A stretch of DNA of 15,877 bases from positions 1-15,877 of the forward strand of contig JBNPWE010000039.1 in assembly GCA_050433985.1 (NCBI GenBank). Reading direction: 5' to 3'. Both the position numbers and the translations under genes were made by a program. Shown here piece by piece: positions 6,683 to 14,809 of the stretch. The notes beneath the pieces are model-generated. The model was not told where the DNA came from. It did not search any database and worked only from the letters and a program-made list of their open reading frames with translations. This stretch comes from JACIYW01 sp014359745 (GTDB lineage: Bacteria > Pseudomonadota > Alphaproteobacteria > Rhodobacterales > Rhodobacteraceae). Positions within the stretch are counted from its first letter, which is position 1, and every line of letters begins with the position of its first letter.

Positions 6683-9600
6683 TGGATACCAACGCCCTCA
6701 AGAAATTCGCGCAAGCCGCGCGCAATCTTCTGATCGATCAGGTCACCGCGAAGCTTGCCGTCGTCATCGACCCGGCCTCAAGCGCCCGACGCGAGAATCC
6801 CGCGGCGATGAAGAAGCTCGACGCCGCCATCGCACAGACCGGCAAGGCGCAGGTCATCGAACAGGTCGCCTACACCTGGTTCAACCGCTTCACCGCGCTC
6901 CGCTTCATGGACGTGAACGGCTACACCAACCCCCGCGTCGTCTCGCCCGAGGGGGACGCGACCCGGCCCGAGATCCTGGCCGAGGCGATGGCGGGCAACC
7001 TGCCCGAGGGCGCGCCCGCCAGCCTCAAAGCCCTTCTCGATGGCCGCAGCCCCAGCCGCGACCCGCAGGGCGAGGCCTACCGTGCGCTGCTCGTCCATGC
7101 CTGCAACGCTTGGGCTAAGCCCATGCCCTTCCTGTTCGAGAAGGTGGGCGACTACACCGAACTGCTGATGCCCGAGGATCTGCTCTCGCCGACCTCGATC
7201 CTCGCCCGCCTGCGCGACGCCATGCCCGAGGACGATTGCAAGGATGTCGAGATCATCGGCTGGCTCTATCAGTTCTACATCTCGAAGAAGAAGGATCAGG
7301 TCTTCGCGGGGCTGAAGAAGAACCAGAAGATCACGGCCGAGAACATCCCGGCCGCAACGCAGCTTTTCACCCCGCACTGGATCGTCCGCTACCTGGTCGA
7401 GAACTCGCTGGGGCGGCTGTGGCTGCTGAACCGGCCGGGGTCTAGGCTGGCCGAGCGGATGGACTACTACATCGCGCCTTCAGCCCCCGAGACGGATTTC
7501 CTCAAGATCGGCAAGCCCGAGGAAATCAAACTCTGCGATCCTGCCTGCGGGTCGGGGCACATGCTGACCTATGCCTTCGACCTGCTCTACGCGATCTATG
7601 AGGAAGAGGGGTATGAGGCCGACAGGATCCCGTCGCTGATCCTGGCAAACAACCTGACGGGGGTGGAGATCGACGACCGCGCGGGAGCGCTGTCGGCTTT
7701 TGCGCTGGCGATGAAGGCGGCGGCGCGGTTGGGGCGGCGGCGGTTCCTGCGGATGGAGGTGAAGCCCGACATCGTCGTGCTGCAGAACGTGACCTTCACG
7801 CCGGCCGAGATGCAGGACGTGGCCGCCGTTGTGGGGCGTGACCTGTTCACCGATGAGCTGCGCGAGGCGCTGCTGCAGTTCGAGCAGGCCAAGAACTTCG
7901 GCTCGCTGATCGTGCCCAAGCTGCACGACCCGGCCGAGACGCTGCGGGTTGTGGCGGCGCGGGATTTCGGCGGCGACCTGCTGCTGAAGGAGGTGCAGGA
8001 CCGGATCGTCGCCGTGCTGCGCATGGCTGAGGCGCTGTCGCCGAAGTATCACGTGGTGGTGGCCAACCCACCCTATGCGGGCGCTCGCGGTCTCAATTCA
8101 AGGCTGCAGGATTTTGCCAAAAAAAATTACCCAGATAGCAAGAACGATCTGTTCGCTATGTTCATGGACAGGTGCCATTTGTTGTCACGCGATCATGCAT
8201 TGACTGCTATGATTAATATGCAGTCATGGATGTTCCTTTCCTCTTTTGAGAAACTTCGAACCAATATTCTTTCGCGTAGCGCGATTGTAAGCCTCGCCCA
8301 TATCGGTCCGAGAGGCTTCGATACGATCGGCGGCGAAGTGGTTTCAACAACAGCCTTTGTCTTGGAGCGAAGTGCATCTTCCAAAGTTCATGGTGAATAC
8401 TTCCGTTTGGTCGATGGAAAGTCCGAGCTCGAAAAATCTACGACGTTGATCCAAGCCGCCTCAACAGGAGGTTATTTCCGGCTTCGGGGTGACGATTTTA
8501 CAAGGATGCCCGGATCACCTATTGCGTATTGGGCTTCGCCTGAACGCTTGGCAGTGTTCGACAACGATCCCATTTCAAAAGTATGTGAAGCCAGTTTTGG
8601 AATAAAAACGGGTAACAACGAAATTTTTCTGCATCAATGGTGGGAAGTTGAAGTAGAGAGCACGGAATTTGAGGAAGATGGGAGAAAACTCTCCAAACGC
8701 TGGTATCCGTGCGCCTCGGGCGGCACATTCAGAAAATGGTATGGAAATCAAGAGTTTGTTGTTGACTACGAGGATCAAGGGCGGCGGATTACTGAACACG
8801 CCAAGAAGAATGGGAATTCTTTCGGTTTTTTCGGGCGCACGAACTATTTCAAGCGTCTCCTAACTTGGCCGAAGCTGACAATGGGCGCCAACTCATTCAG
8901 AATTACACCAGAGGGTCAAATATTTGACGGGGTTGGGCTTTCCGCTGCTTTCAGTTCGGATTATAAGCAGGATCAGGCACTGCTCTACTTGAACTCTCGG
9001 GTTGCTGAAGCAGTCATTCCAATGATCGCGCCAACCATGAGCCTGACAAGCGGGGATTTCTTGAAGCTCCCGTTTGCAGATGTCACCAGCAGCAATACCG
9101 CAAGCGCGAAGATACTGATTTCTCTCGCAAAATCAGACTGGGATGCCTACGAAACCTCCTGGGATTTCACCACGTTGCCGCTGCTCTCGCCCGATCATCG
9201 CGCCGGGACGCTGGAGGCCACCTATGCCCGCCTGCGCTCCCATTGGCAGTCCATGACGGACGAGATGCAGCGGCTGGAGGAAGAGAACAACCGCATCTTC
9301 ATCGACGCCTATGGCCTGCAGGACGAGCTGACCCCCGAGGTGCCGCTCAACGAGATCACCCTCACCTGCAATCCCGCCTATCGCTACGGTGTGAAGGGCA
9401 CCGAGGAGGACCGCGAAACCCGCCTGCGCGCCGACACCATGGCCGAGTTCCTGTCCTATGCCGTGGGCTGCATGTTCGGCCGCTACAGCTTTGAGGTGCC
9501 GGGCCTGATCCTCGCCAACCAGGGCGAGACGCTGGCCGATTACCTGTCCCGTGTGCCGGACCCCAGCTTCCTGCCCGACGAGGACAACGTCATCCCCGTG

Positions 9601-10161
9601 CTGGATGCCGACTGGTTCGCCGACGACATCGTGGACCGCTTCCGCAAGTTCCTGCGCGTGAGTTTCGGCGAGGCGCATTTCCGCGAGAACCTCGCCTTCA
9701 TCGAGGCGCAGATCGGCGACATCCGCAGGTATTTCACGCGGGGCTTCTACGACGACCACGTGAAGCGCTACAAGAAGCGCCCGATCTACTGGATGTTCTC
9801 CAGCCCCAAGGGCACGTTCCAGGCGCTGATCTACATGCACCGCTATCGGGCCGACACCGTCTCGGTGCTGCTGAACGACTACCTGCGCGAGTTCATCCGC
9901 AAGCTGGAGGCCGAGCGCGCGCGGCTGGAAAAGCTGTCCGACGACCCCGCCGCCACCCAGACCCAGCGGACAAAGGCACTGAAGGACGTGGGCGTGGTGC
10001 GAAAGCAGATCGACGAGCTGGAGGAATGGGAGCGCGAGGTCATCTTCCCGCTGGCGCAGGCCAAGATCGAGATCGACCTGGATGACGGGGTGAAGCGGAA
10101 CTATCCGCGTTTCGGCGCGGCGCTGAAACCGATCAAGGGGCTGGAGGAGGCGGATGAGTGA
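6682..10161 (+). CDS. pglX: BREX adenine-specific DNA methyltransferase PglX
   Basis: This 1159-aa protein is the type 1 BREX N6-adenine methyltransferase. It uses S-adenosylmethionine to mark one strand of a non-palindromic host site; lack of the mark exposes phage DNA. A helical N-terminal region leads to the SAM-binding motif DPACGSGH (residues 286-293) and the catalytic NPPY (462-465). A target-recognition region of roughly 470-825 follows, then a helical C-terminal region rich in charged residues (about 1060-1130). Length is normal and no frameshift is seen. It starts within the brxC stop and ends 8 bp inside pglZ. The odd point is composition: from just after NPPY to about nt 9160 the DNA is much AT-richer, with A/T-ending codons (37% GC at 8581-8640 against 67% at 9481-9540, hand-counted). 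The flanks are typical of the high-GC block. This points to replacement of the specificity region. Confidence 0.96.
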   Translation: MDTNALKKFAQAARNLLIDQVTAKLAVVIDPASSARRENPAAMKKLDAAIAQTGKAQVIEQVAYTWFNRFTALRFMDVNGYTNPRVVSPEGDATRPEILAEAMAGNLPEGAPASLKALLDGRSPSRDPQGEAYRALLVHACNAWAKPMPFLFEKVGDYTELLMPEDLLSPTSILARLRDAMPEDDCKDVEIIGWLYQFYISKKKDQVFAGLKKNQKITAENIPAATQLFTPHWIVRYLVENSLGRLWLLNRPGSRLAERMDYYIAPSAPETDFLKIGKPEEIKLCDPACGSGHMLTYAFDLLYAIYEEEGYEADRIPSLILANNLTGVEIDDRAGALSAFALAMKAAARLGRRRFLRMEVKPDIVVLQNVTFTPAEMQDVAAVVGRDLFTDELREALLQFEQAKNFGSLIVPKLHDPAETLRVVAARDFGGDLLLKEVQDRIVAVLRMAEALSPKYHVVVANPPYAGARGLNSRLQDFAKKNYPDSKNDLFAMFMDRCHLLSRDHALTAMINMQSWMFLSSFEKLRTNILSRSAIVSLAHIGPRGFDTIGGEVVSTTAFVLERSASSKVHGEYFRLVDGKSELEKSTTLIQAASTGGYFRLRGDDFTRMPGSPIAYWASPERLAVFDNDPISKVCEASFGIKTGNNEIFLHQWWEVEVESTEFEEDGRKLSKRWYPCASGGTFRKWYGNQEFVVDYEDQGRRITEHAKKNGNSFGFFGRTNYFKRLLTWPKLTMGANSFRITPEGQIFDGVGLSAAFSSDYKQDQALLYLNSRVAEAVIPMIAPTMSLTSGDFLKLPFADVTSSNTASAKILISLAKSDWDAYETSWDFTTLPLLSPDHRAGTLEATYARLRSHWQSMTDEMQRLEEENNRIFIDAYGLQDELTPEVPLNEITLTCNPAYRYGVKGTEEDRETRLRADTMAEFLSYAVGCMFGRYSFEVPGLILANQGETLADYLSRVPDPSFLPDEDNVIPVLDADWFADDIVDRFRKFLRVSFGEAHFRENLAFIEAQIGDIRRYFTRGFYDDHVKRYKKRPIYWMFSSPKGTFQALIYMHRYRADTVSVLLNDYLREFIRKLEAERARLEKLSDDPAATQTQRTKALKDVGVVRKQIDELEEWEREVIFPLAQAKIEIDLDDGVKRNYPRFGAALKPIKGLEEADE
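8086..9160 (+). other. AT-rich insert-like segment inside pglX (likely swapped specificity region)
   Basis: The segment starts about 10 nt after the codons for NPPY and ends near the codons for SWDF, with edges uncertain by some tens of bases. Its codons shift to forms rare elsewhere in the gene (AAA, GAA, ATT, TTT), and GC falls to 37-47% in hand-counted 60-base rows. The reading frame runs through unbroken on both sides. It coincides with the expected target-recognition region of PglX, so recombination between pglX alleles at conserved flanks is the simplest reading. Confidence 0.7.
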
Positions 10162-12661
10162 CCGCATCGCCGCCAGCCTGCGGCAACTGTTCGAGGACAA
10201 GCGGATCGTCTTCTGGTACGACGCCGACCGCGACATGCGGGCGGAGTTCGAGGCGGTCGATCTGCCCGGCGTGACCAAGCTGGAGATCGCGAACAACGAG
10301 TTCGGGCTGAAGTACCGGATCCTGCGGCAAGAGCCCAAGGGCAGATTCCTGCTGTTCAAGGACGGGCCCGAGCCCGAGATGGTGGACAACTGGCTTCTGG
10401 ACCTGCAACTCGCCTCGGCGGTGTTCAAGGCCGACCAGGCGGCGATCTGGCTGGCCGAACTGGGCCTGCCGCTTCAGTTCGAGAACGTGGTGCGCGGACA
10501 TATCGAGTTCTTCCGCGCCAAGGCCCGCGTCGAGGCGCTGAAGCGGCTGATGCCGACCTCTTCCTCGGACACCCAGACCCAGATGCGTCTGCGGATGCTG
10601 GCGGTCTGCGCGGGCGCCGAGGGCGGGCTGGACACGGTGATCGAGGCGCTGCTGGGCGAGCTGGCCGTGGGCCGCGACGACGCCCTGCGGCTGATCGAGC
10701 GGTCGGGGCTGACGGATTTCCTCTGGAAGCAGGCCGGCCAGGCGTACGGCTACAAGCCCGACGAGCCGGATTTCGAGGACTTCGCCATCGCGCTCTTCCA
10801 GTCGGCCTATGCGCGCGTTCTGGGGGAGGACGGGGCGCTGAACGGCGAGGCGCTGCTGGTCTTCCGCCGCTGGAAGAACAACCGCCATTGGGCCGACGCG
10901 TTCCAGACCTTGTCGGCCCGGTATCAGGACCTGCTGAAGATCCCCGCCGATCTGCAAAAGCGAGACTTTCGCACTCTGGTGGGCGTCGATCATTTCGAGG
11001 AGATCGACCGCCAGATCATCCGCGAGATCGTCCGCGCGATGTCGGCCCAGTCCGTCAGCGCGCCGGAAGTGCTGAACTGGGTGCGCGAACGGCGGCAGAG
11101 CCATTGGTATCCGATCTACGCGGACATCTATCAGGCGATCGGCTACGCTACCGAGTTCCAGCAGGCGCTCGCAGAGGCGAACCTGGGGATGACCAGCCCT
11201 GCTGAGGGCGTGCAACGCTATGTGACCAGCTGGTATCGGCTGGATCAGCTCTACCGCAAGTTCATCTACCACATGCAGAAAAGCGGTCAGGCGTCCCTGC
11301 TGGCCGACCTCTATGCGTCTGTCGAGAACCGCTACACGAACAGCTTCGTCCTGGCGCTGAACGACGCATGGCAGGATCAGATCGCGGGTCTCAGCGAGTG
11401 GAAGATCCCCGGCTTCGCATCGCAGGTCAATTTCTATCAGGAGCAGGCCGCCGAGTACCGGCGCAAGGACCAGAAGGTCGCTGTGATCATTTCGGACGCC
11501 CTCCGCTTCGAGGTGGGCGAGGAGTGCCTGCGCCGGATCCGCGCTCTGGATCGCTTCGATGCCGAGCTGAAGCCCATGATCAGTTCGCTGCCCAGCTACA
11601 CCCAGCTCGGCATGGCGGCGCTTTTGCCGCACAGCGCGCTCGCCCTGGCAGAGGACGGAAGCGGCGATGTCATCTCGGACGGGGAGAATACCAAGGGTCT
11701 TGCGGCTCGAGAAAAGCTGCTCGCCGCGGGGCGCAAGGGTGATAGCGCCAAGGCGCTGAAATCCGAAGACGTGATGAACATGCGCACCGATGACGGAAAG
11801 GCGCTCTTTCGCGACAATCACATCGTCTACGTCTACCACAACCGCATCGACGCCATCGGCGACAAGCTGCAAACGGAAGACAAGCTGCCCGAGGCGGCTG
11901 AGGATGCAATCGAAGATCTGACCAAGCTCGTCCGCAAGCTGACTTCAGCCAATTTCTCCAACATCCTCATCACTGCGGATCACGGGTTCCTCTATCAGCA
12001 TCGTGCTCTTGACGAGAGCGATTTCGCGATCGCCGATCCGCAGGGCGCGGAGATCCTCTTCCGCAACCGGCGTTTTGTGATTGGGCGCGGCCTCACACCA
12101 ACATCAGGCATGAAGCACTTCGGCGCAGCAGGGCTGGGCCTTTCTGGTGGACTGGATGTCCTGAACCCGAATTCGATCAACCGGATGCGCGTGAAGGGCG
12201 CCGGCAGCCGTTTCGTACATGGCGGCGCCAGCTTGCAGGAAGTGGTCATCCCGGTCATCCGGGTCGGCAAACAGCGCGAGACGGATGTGGGCCAGGTCGA
12301 CGTGCAGATCTTCGTCACGGGCCGCAGCCTGATCTCCTCGGGCCAGACAGCGGTGACGCTCTATCAGACCCAACCTATCTCGGAGAAGATGCGGCCTCGG
12401 GAGCTTCTGGCGGGCATCTATGCGACGGACGGCACACTGATCTCCGACGAGTACACCCTGATTTTCGATTTCCGCTCCGACAACGCCCGCGAGCGGGAAA
12501 TGCCGCGCAAGTTCCTCCTCTCGCGGGAGGCCGACCGGTTTAACAATCAGGATGTCATCCTGAAGCTGCGTGAACGGGTCGGAAAGACCAGCCATTACCA
12601 GGATTATGCCACCCACCGCTTCCAGCTGCGGCGTGGCATGACCACTGACTTTGATTTCTGA
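10154..12661 (+). CDS. pglZ: BREX phosphatase-fold protein PglZ
   Basis: This 835-aa protein belongs to the alkaline-phosphatase-superfamily PglZ family. The metal-site motifs are visible: SDALRFE with D448, a probable nucleophile region SLPSYTQLG with T483, TADHGF with D609-H610, and FVHGGASLQE with H689. The N-terminal ~400 residues are a helical region typical of type 1 PglZ, and a short beta-rich domain closes the protein. PglZ is essential in BREX and binds or activates other subunits; published work suggests metal-dependent nuclease-like activity for some members, but its target here cannot be seen. The ATG lies 8 bp inside the end of pglX, with GGAGGAGG (10143-10150) just upstream. GC drops from 77% at 10621-10680 to 50% at 11941-12000 (hand counts), a second sign of mosaic structure. 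It ends 11 bp before brxL. Confidence 0.95.
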   Translation: MSDRIAASLRQLFEDKRIVFWYDADRDMRAEFEAVDLPGVTKLEIANNEFGLKYRILRQEPKGRFLLFKDGPEPEMVDNWLLDLQLASAVFKADQAAIWLAELGLPLQFENVVRGHIEFFRAKARVEALKRLMPTSSSDTQTQMRLRMLAVCAGAEGGLDTVIEALLGELAVGRDDALRLIERSGLTDFLWKQAGQAYGYKPDEPDFEDFAIALFQSAYARVLGEDGALNGEALLVFRRWKNNRHWADAFQTLSARYQDLLKIPADLQKRDFRTLVGVDHFEEIDRQIIREIVRAMSAQSVSAPEVLNWVRERRQSHWYPIYADIYQAIGYATEFQQALAEANLGMTSPAEGVQRYVTSWYRLDQLYRKFIYHMQKSGQASLLADLYASVENRYTNSFVLALNDAWQDQIAGLSEWKIPGFASQVNFYQEQAAEYRRKDQKVAVIISDALRFEVGEECLRRIRALDRFDAELKPMISSLPSYTQLGMAALLPHSALALAEDGSGDVISDGENTKGLAAREKLLAAGRKGDSAKALKSEDVMNMRTDDGKALFRDNHIVYVYHNRIDAIGDKLQTEDKLPEAAEDAIEDLTKLVRKLTSANFSNILITADHGFLYQHRALDESDFAIADPQGAEILFRNRRFVIGRGLTPTSGMKHFGAAGLGLSGGLDVLNPNSINRMRVKGAGSRFVHGGASLQEVVIPVIRVGKQRETDVGQVDVQIFVTGRSLISSGQTAVTLYQTQPISEKMRPRELLAGIYATDGTLISDEYTLIFDFRSDNAREREMPRKFLLSREADRFNNQDVILKLRERVGKTSHYQDYATHRFQLRRGMTTDFDF

Positions 12662-12672
12662 GGAGTCTGCGG

Positions 12673-14784
12673 ATGAGTGACCTCGACGACAAGATCAACG
12701 AGCATTTCGCGGGCTTCGTGGTCCGAAAGGACCTGGTGAAGGCGGTCAAGGGCAACGCCATCGTGCCGACCTATGTATTGGAATATCTGCTCGGCCAATA
12801 CTGCGCCACCGATGACGAGGCCTCGATTCAGACCGGCATCGAGACCGTGAAGGAGATCCTGCACCGGCACTACGTGCACCGCAACGAGGCGGGCCTGATC
12901 CGGTCGAACATCCGCGAGAAGGGGCGCGGTAAGGTCATAGACAAGGTGTCGGTCGCGCTTAACGAGAAAACTGACTCCTATGAGGCCAGTTTTGCCAACC
13001 TTGGGATCAAGAAGGTCCTGGTGGACAGCGACACGGTCAAGAAGAACCAGAAGATGCTCGTCTCAGGGGTCTGGTCGATCGCGGACCTCGAATACGATCA
13101 CAAGGAGGAGGCGAATTCAGTCCCCTGGGTTCTCGCGGGGCTTAAGCCAATCCAGATGTCCAGCTTCGACTTCGACGCGTACTTGGCCGGGCGGGCAAAG
13201 TTCACGACGGAGGAGTGGATTGACCTCCTGATCCAGACGATCGGGTTCAACCCGGACGCGTTCGGCCGGCGCAGCAAGCTCCTCCAGCTGCTGCGGTTGA
13301 TCCCCTATGTGGAGCGGAACTACAACCTGATCGAGCTTGGCCCAAAAGGGACTGGCAAATCGCACATCTTTTCCGAGTTCTCCCCGCACGGGATCCTGAT
13401 CTCTGGTGGCGAGGTAACCGTCCCTAAGCTGTTCGTGAGCAATGCGAGCGGGAAGATCGGTCTCGTCGGCTACTGGGACACGATCGCCTTCGACGAGTTC
13501 GCCGGCCGACAGAAGAAGGTCGACAAGGCGCTCGTCGACATCATGAAGAATTACCTGGCGAACAAGTCCTTCTCGCGCGGAGTCGAGACGCTCGGGGCGG
13601 AGGCGTCGATGGCGTTCATCGGGAACACCAAGCATTCCGTCGCGTACATGCTCAAGCATACCGACCTGTTCGAGGAGCTGCCTGAGAAGTATTACGATAG
13701 CGCCTTCATTGATCGCCTCCACGCCTATCTGCCTGGCTGGGAGATCGACGTCATCCGCGGAGAGATGTTCGCGACCGGCTACGGCTTCATCGTAGACTAC
13801 CTCGCGGAGGTGCTGCGTCACCTGCGAGGGCAGGACCGCTCGATGGACTACCGGGAGCTGTTCACGCTGGATGCTTCCATCTCTACCCGAGACCGGGACG
13901 GGGTGCAGAAGACCTTCTCCGGCCTGATGAAGCTCCTCTTCCCGGACGGGCGCGCGACTCCGGAGGAAATTCGGGAGCTGCTGACTCTCGCAATAGAGGG
14001 GCGAAAACGCGTCAAGGACCAGTTGATGCGGATCGACAGCACCTACCCGGAGGTCGAGTTCAACTTCGCCGACAAGACGGGTCGAGTGACGAAGGTGCAG
14101 ACCCTCGAGGAGCGTGAGCACCCGCGCTGGTATCACCGCCGGAACGTCGAGGAGGTGGGCGAGGCGGCAATCGAGCCAGACTCGCCCCACTTGGATTCGG
14201 GCGCGCCCGCTTCCGCGCCGGTCCGGGACGCCCCGGAGGGACGCGATCTGCATCCGCCGGCGGTGCCGGACGTCCCGCGCGGACCCGCGCCCGGTCACGT
14301 CACCTTCGTGGAGAACCAAAAGGGGGTGAGCTTCGACGCGCTTCTCGGCCCATGGCTCGACGGGGCGGCGGTGATCACGCTCACGGACCCCTACATTCGG
14401 GTCTATCACCAGATGCGCAACCTAATGGAACTTCTCGAAGTCGTGGCGTTGCGCAAGCCAGACGGGGAGGACGTCCAGTTCCAGCTCATCACCGCTCCGG
14501 ACCCGGACGACATCGAGCGGCAGACGGGATATCTTGAGCAGATCCGGGACGGGATCGCACCCTTGGGCGTGGAGTTTAGCTGGGCCTTTGACGGGACGAG
14601 CACAATCCACGCCCGGCACCTCGTGACAGACACTGGCTGGAAGATCCTGCTAGATCGGGGACTCGACGTATTCCAGCGGGCAGACCTGAACAACGGGTTT
14701 AGCCCGGCCAACAGGCATCAACGCTTCCGGCAAGTGAAGGCTTTTGAGGTGACCTACCTGCGAGAGGGAGCGGCGGCCCTGTGA
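12673..14784 (+). CDS. brxL: BREX AAA+ protein BrxL with MIT_C/PLD-like C-terminus
   Basis: This 703-aa protein is the last core gene of type 1 BREX. An N-terminal domain (about 1-200) precedes an AAA+ ATPase core with Walker A GPKGTGKS (223-230), Walker B IAFDEF (D274-E275), a sensor-like FIGNTKHS and SAFIDRLHAYLPGWE. Conserved BrxL sequence continues to EGRKRVKDQLMRID. A Pro-rich, variable linker (about 503-540) then leads to a C-terminal domain (about 541-703). This shows ISF/VSFDALLGPWLDGA, LTDPYIRVYHQMRNLMELLE, IHARHLVTDTGWKI and LDRGLDVFQ, resembling the MIT_C/phospholipase-D-like fold of MITD1 rather than a Lon S16 protease; no Ser-Lys protease motif is seen. BrxL homologues form ATP-dependent rings on DNA. 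The ATG follows AGGAG (12661-12665). Codon use differs somewhat from pglZ. The MIT_C call is from memory of the family pattern. Confidence 0.93.
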   Translation: MSDLDDKINEHFAGFVVRKDLVKAVKGNAIVPTYVLEYLLGQYCATDDEASIQTGIETVKEILHRHYVHRNEAGLIRSNIREKGRGKVIDKVSVALNEKTDSYEASFANLGIKKVLVDSDTVKKNQKMLVSGVWSIADLEYDHKEEANSVPWVLAGLKPIQMSSFDFDAYLAGRAKFTTEEWIDLLIQTIGFNPDAFGRRSKLLQLLRLIPYVERNYNLIELGPKGTGKSHIFSEFSPHGILISGGEVTVPKLFVSNASGKIGLVGYWDTIAFDEFAGRQKKVDKALVDIMKNYLANKSFSRGVETLGAEASMAFIGNTKHSVAYMLKHTDLFEELPEKYYDSAFIDRLHAYLPGWEIDVIRGEMFATGYGFIVDYLAEVLRHLRGQDRSMDYRELFTLDASISTRDRDGVQKTFSGLMKLLFPDGRATPEEIRELLTLAIEGRKRVKDQLMRIDSTYPEVEFNFADKTGRVTKVQTLEEREHPRWYHRRNVEEVGEAAIEPDSPHLDSGAPASAPVRDAPEGRDLHPPAVPDVPRGPAPGHVTFVENQKGVSFDALLGPWLDGAAVITLTDPYIRVYHQMRNLMELLEVVALRKPDGEDVQFQLITAPDPDDIERQTGYLEQIRDGIAPLGVEFSWAFDGTSTIHARHLVTDTGWKILLDRGLDVFQRADLNNGFSPANRHQRFRQVKAFEVTYLREGAAAL

Positions 14785-14809
14785 TCGTATTTGCTTTTCA
14801 ACGGCTTTG

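Noticed and set aside
10133..11872. 579-codon open frame on the - strand opposite pglZ
   Set aside because: It is the antisense shadow of the high-GC part of pglZ, with low-complexity composition and no recognisable domain.
13117..14409. 430-codon open frame on the - strand opposite brxL
   Set aside because: Antisense shadow: the + strand encodes BrxL with clear Walker motifs throughout this stretch.
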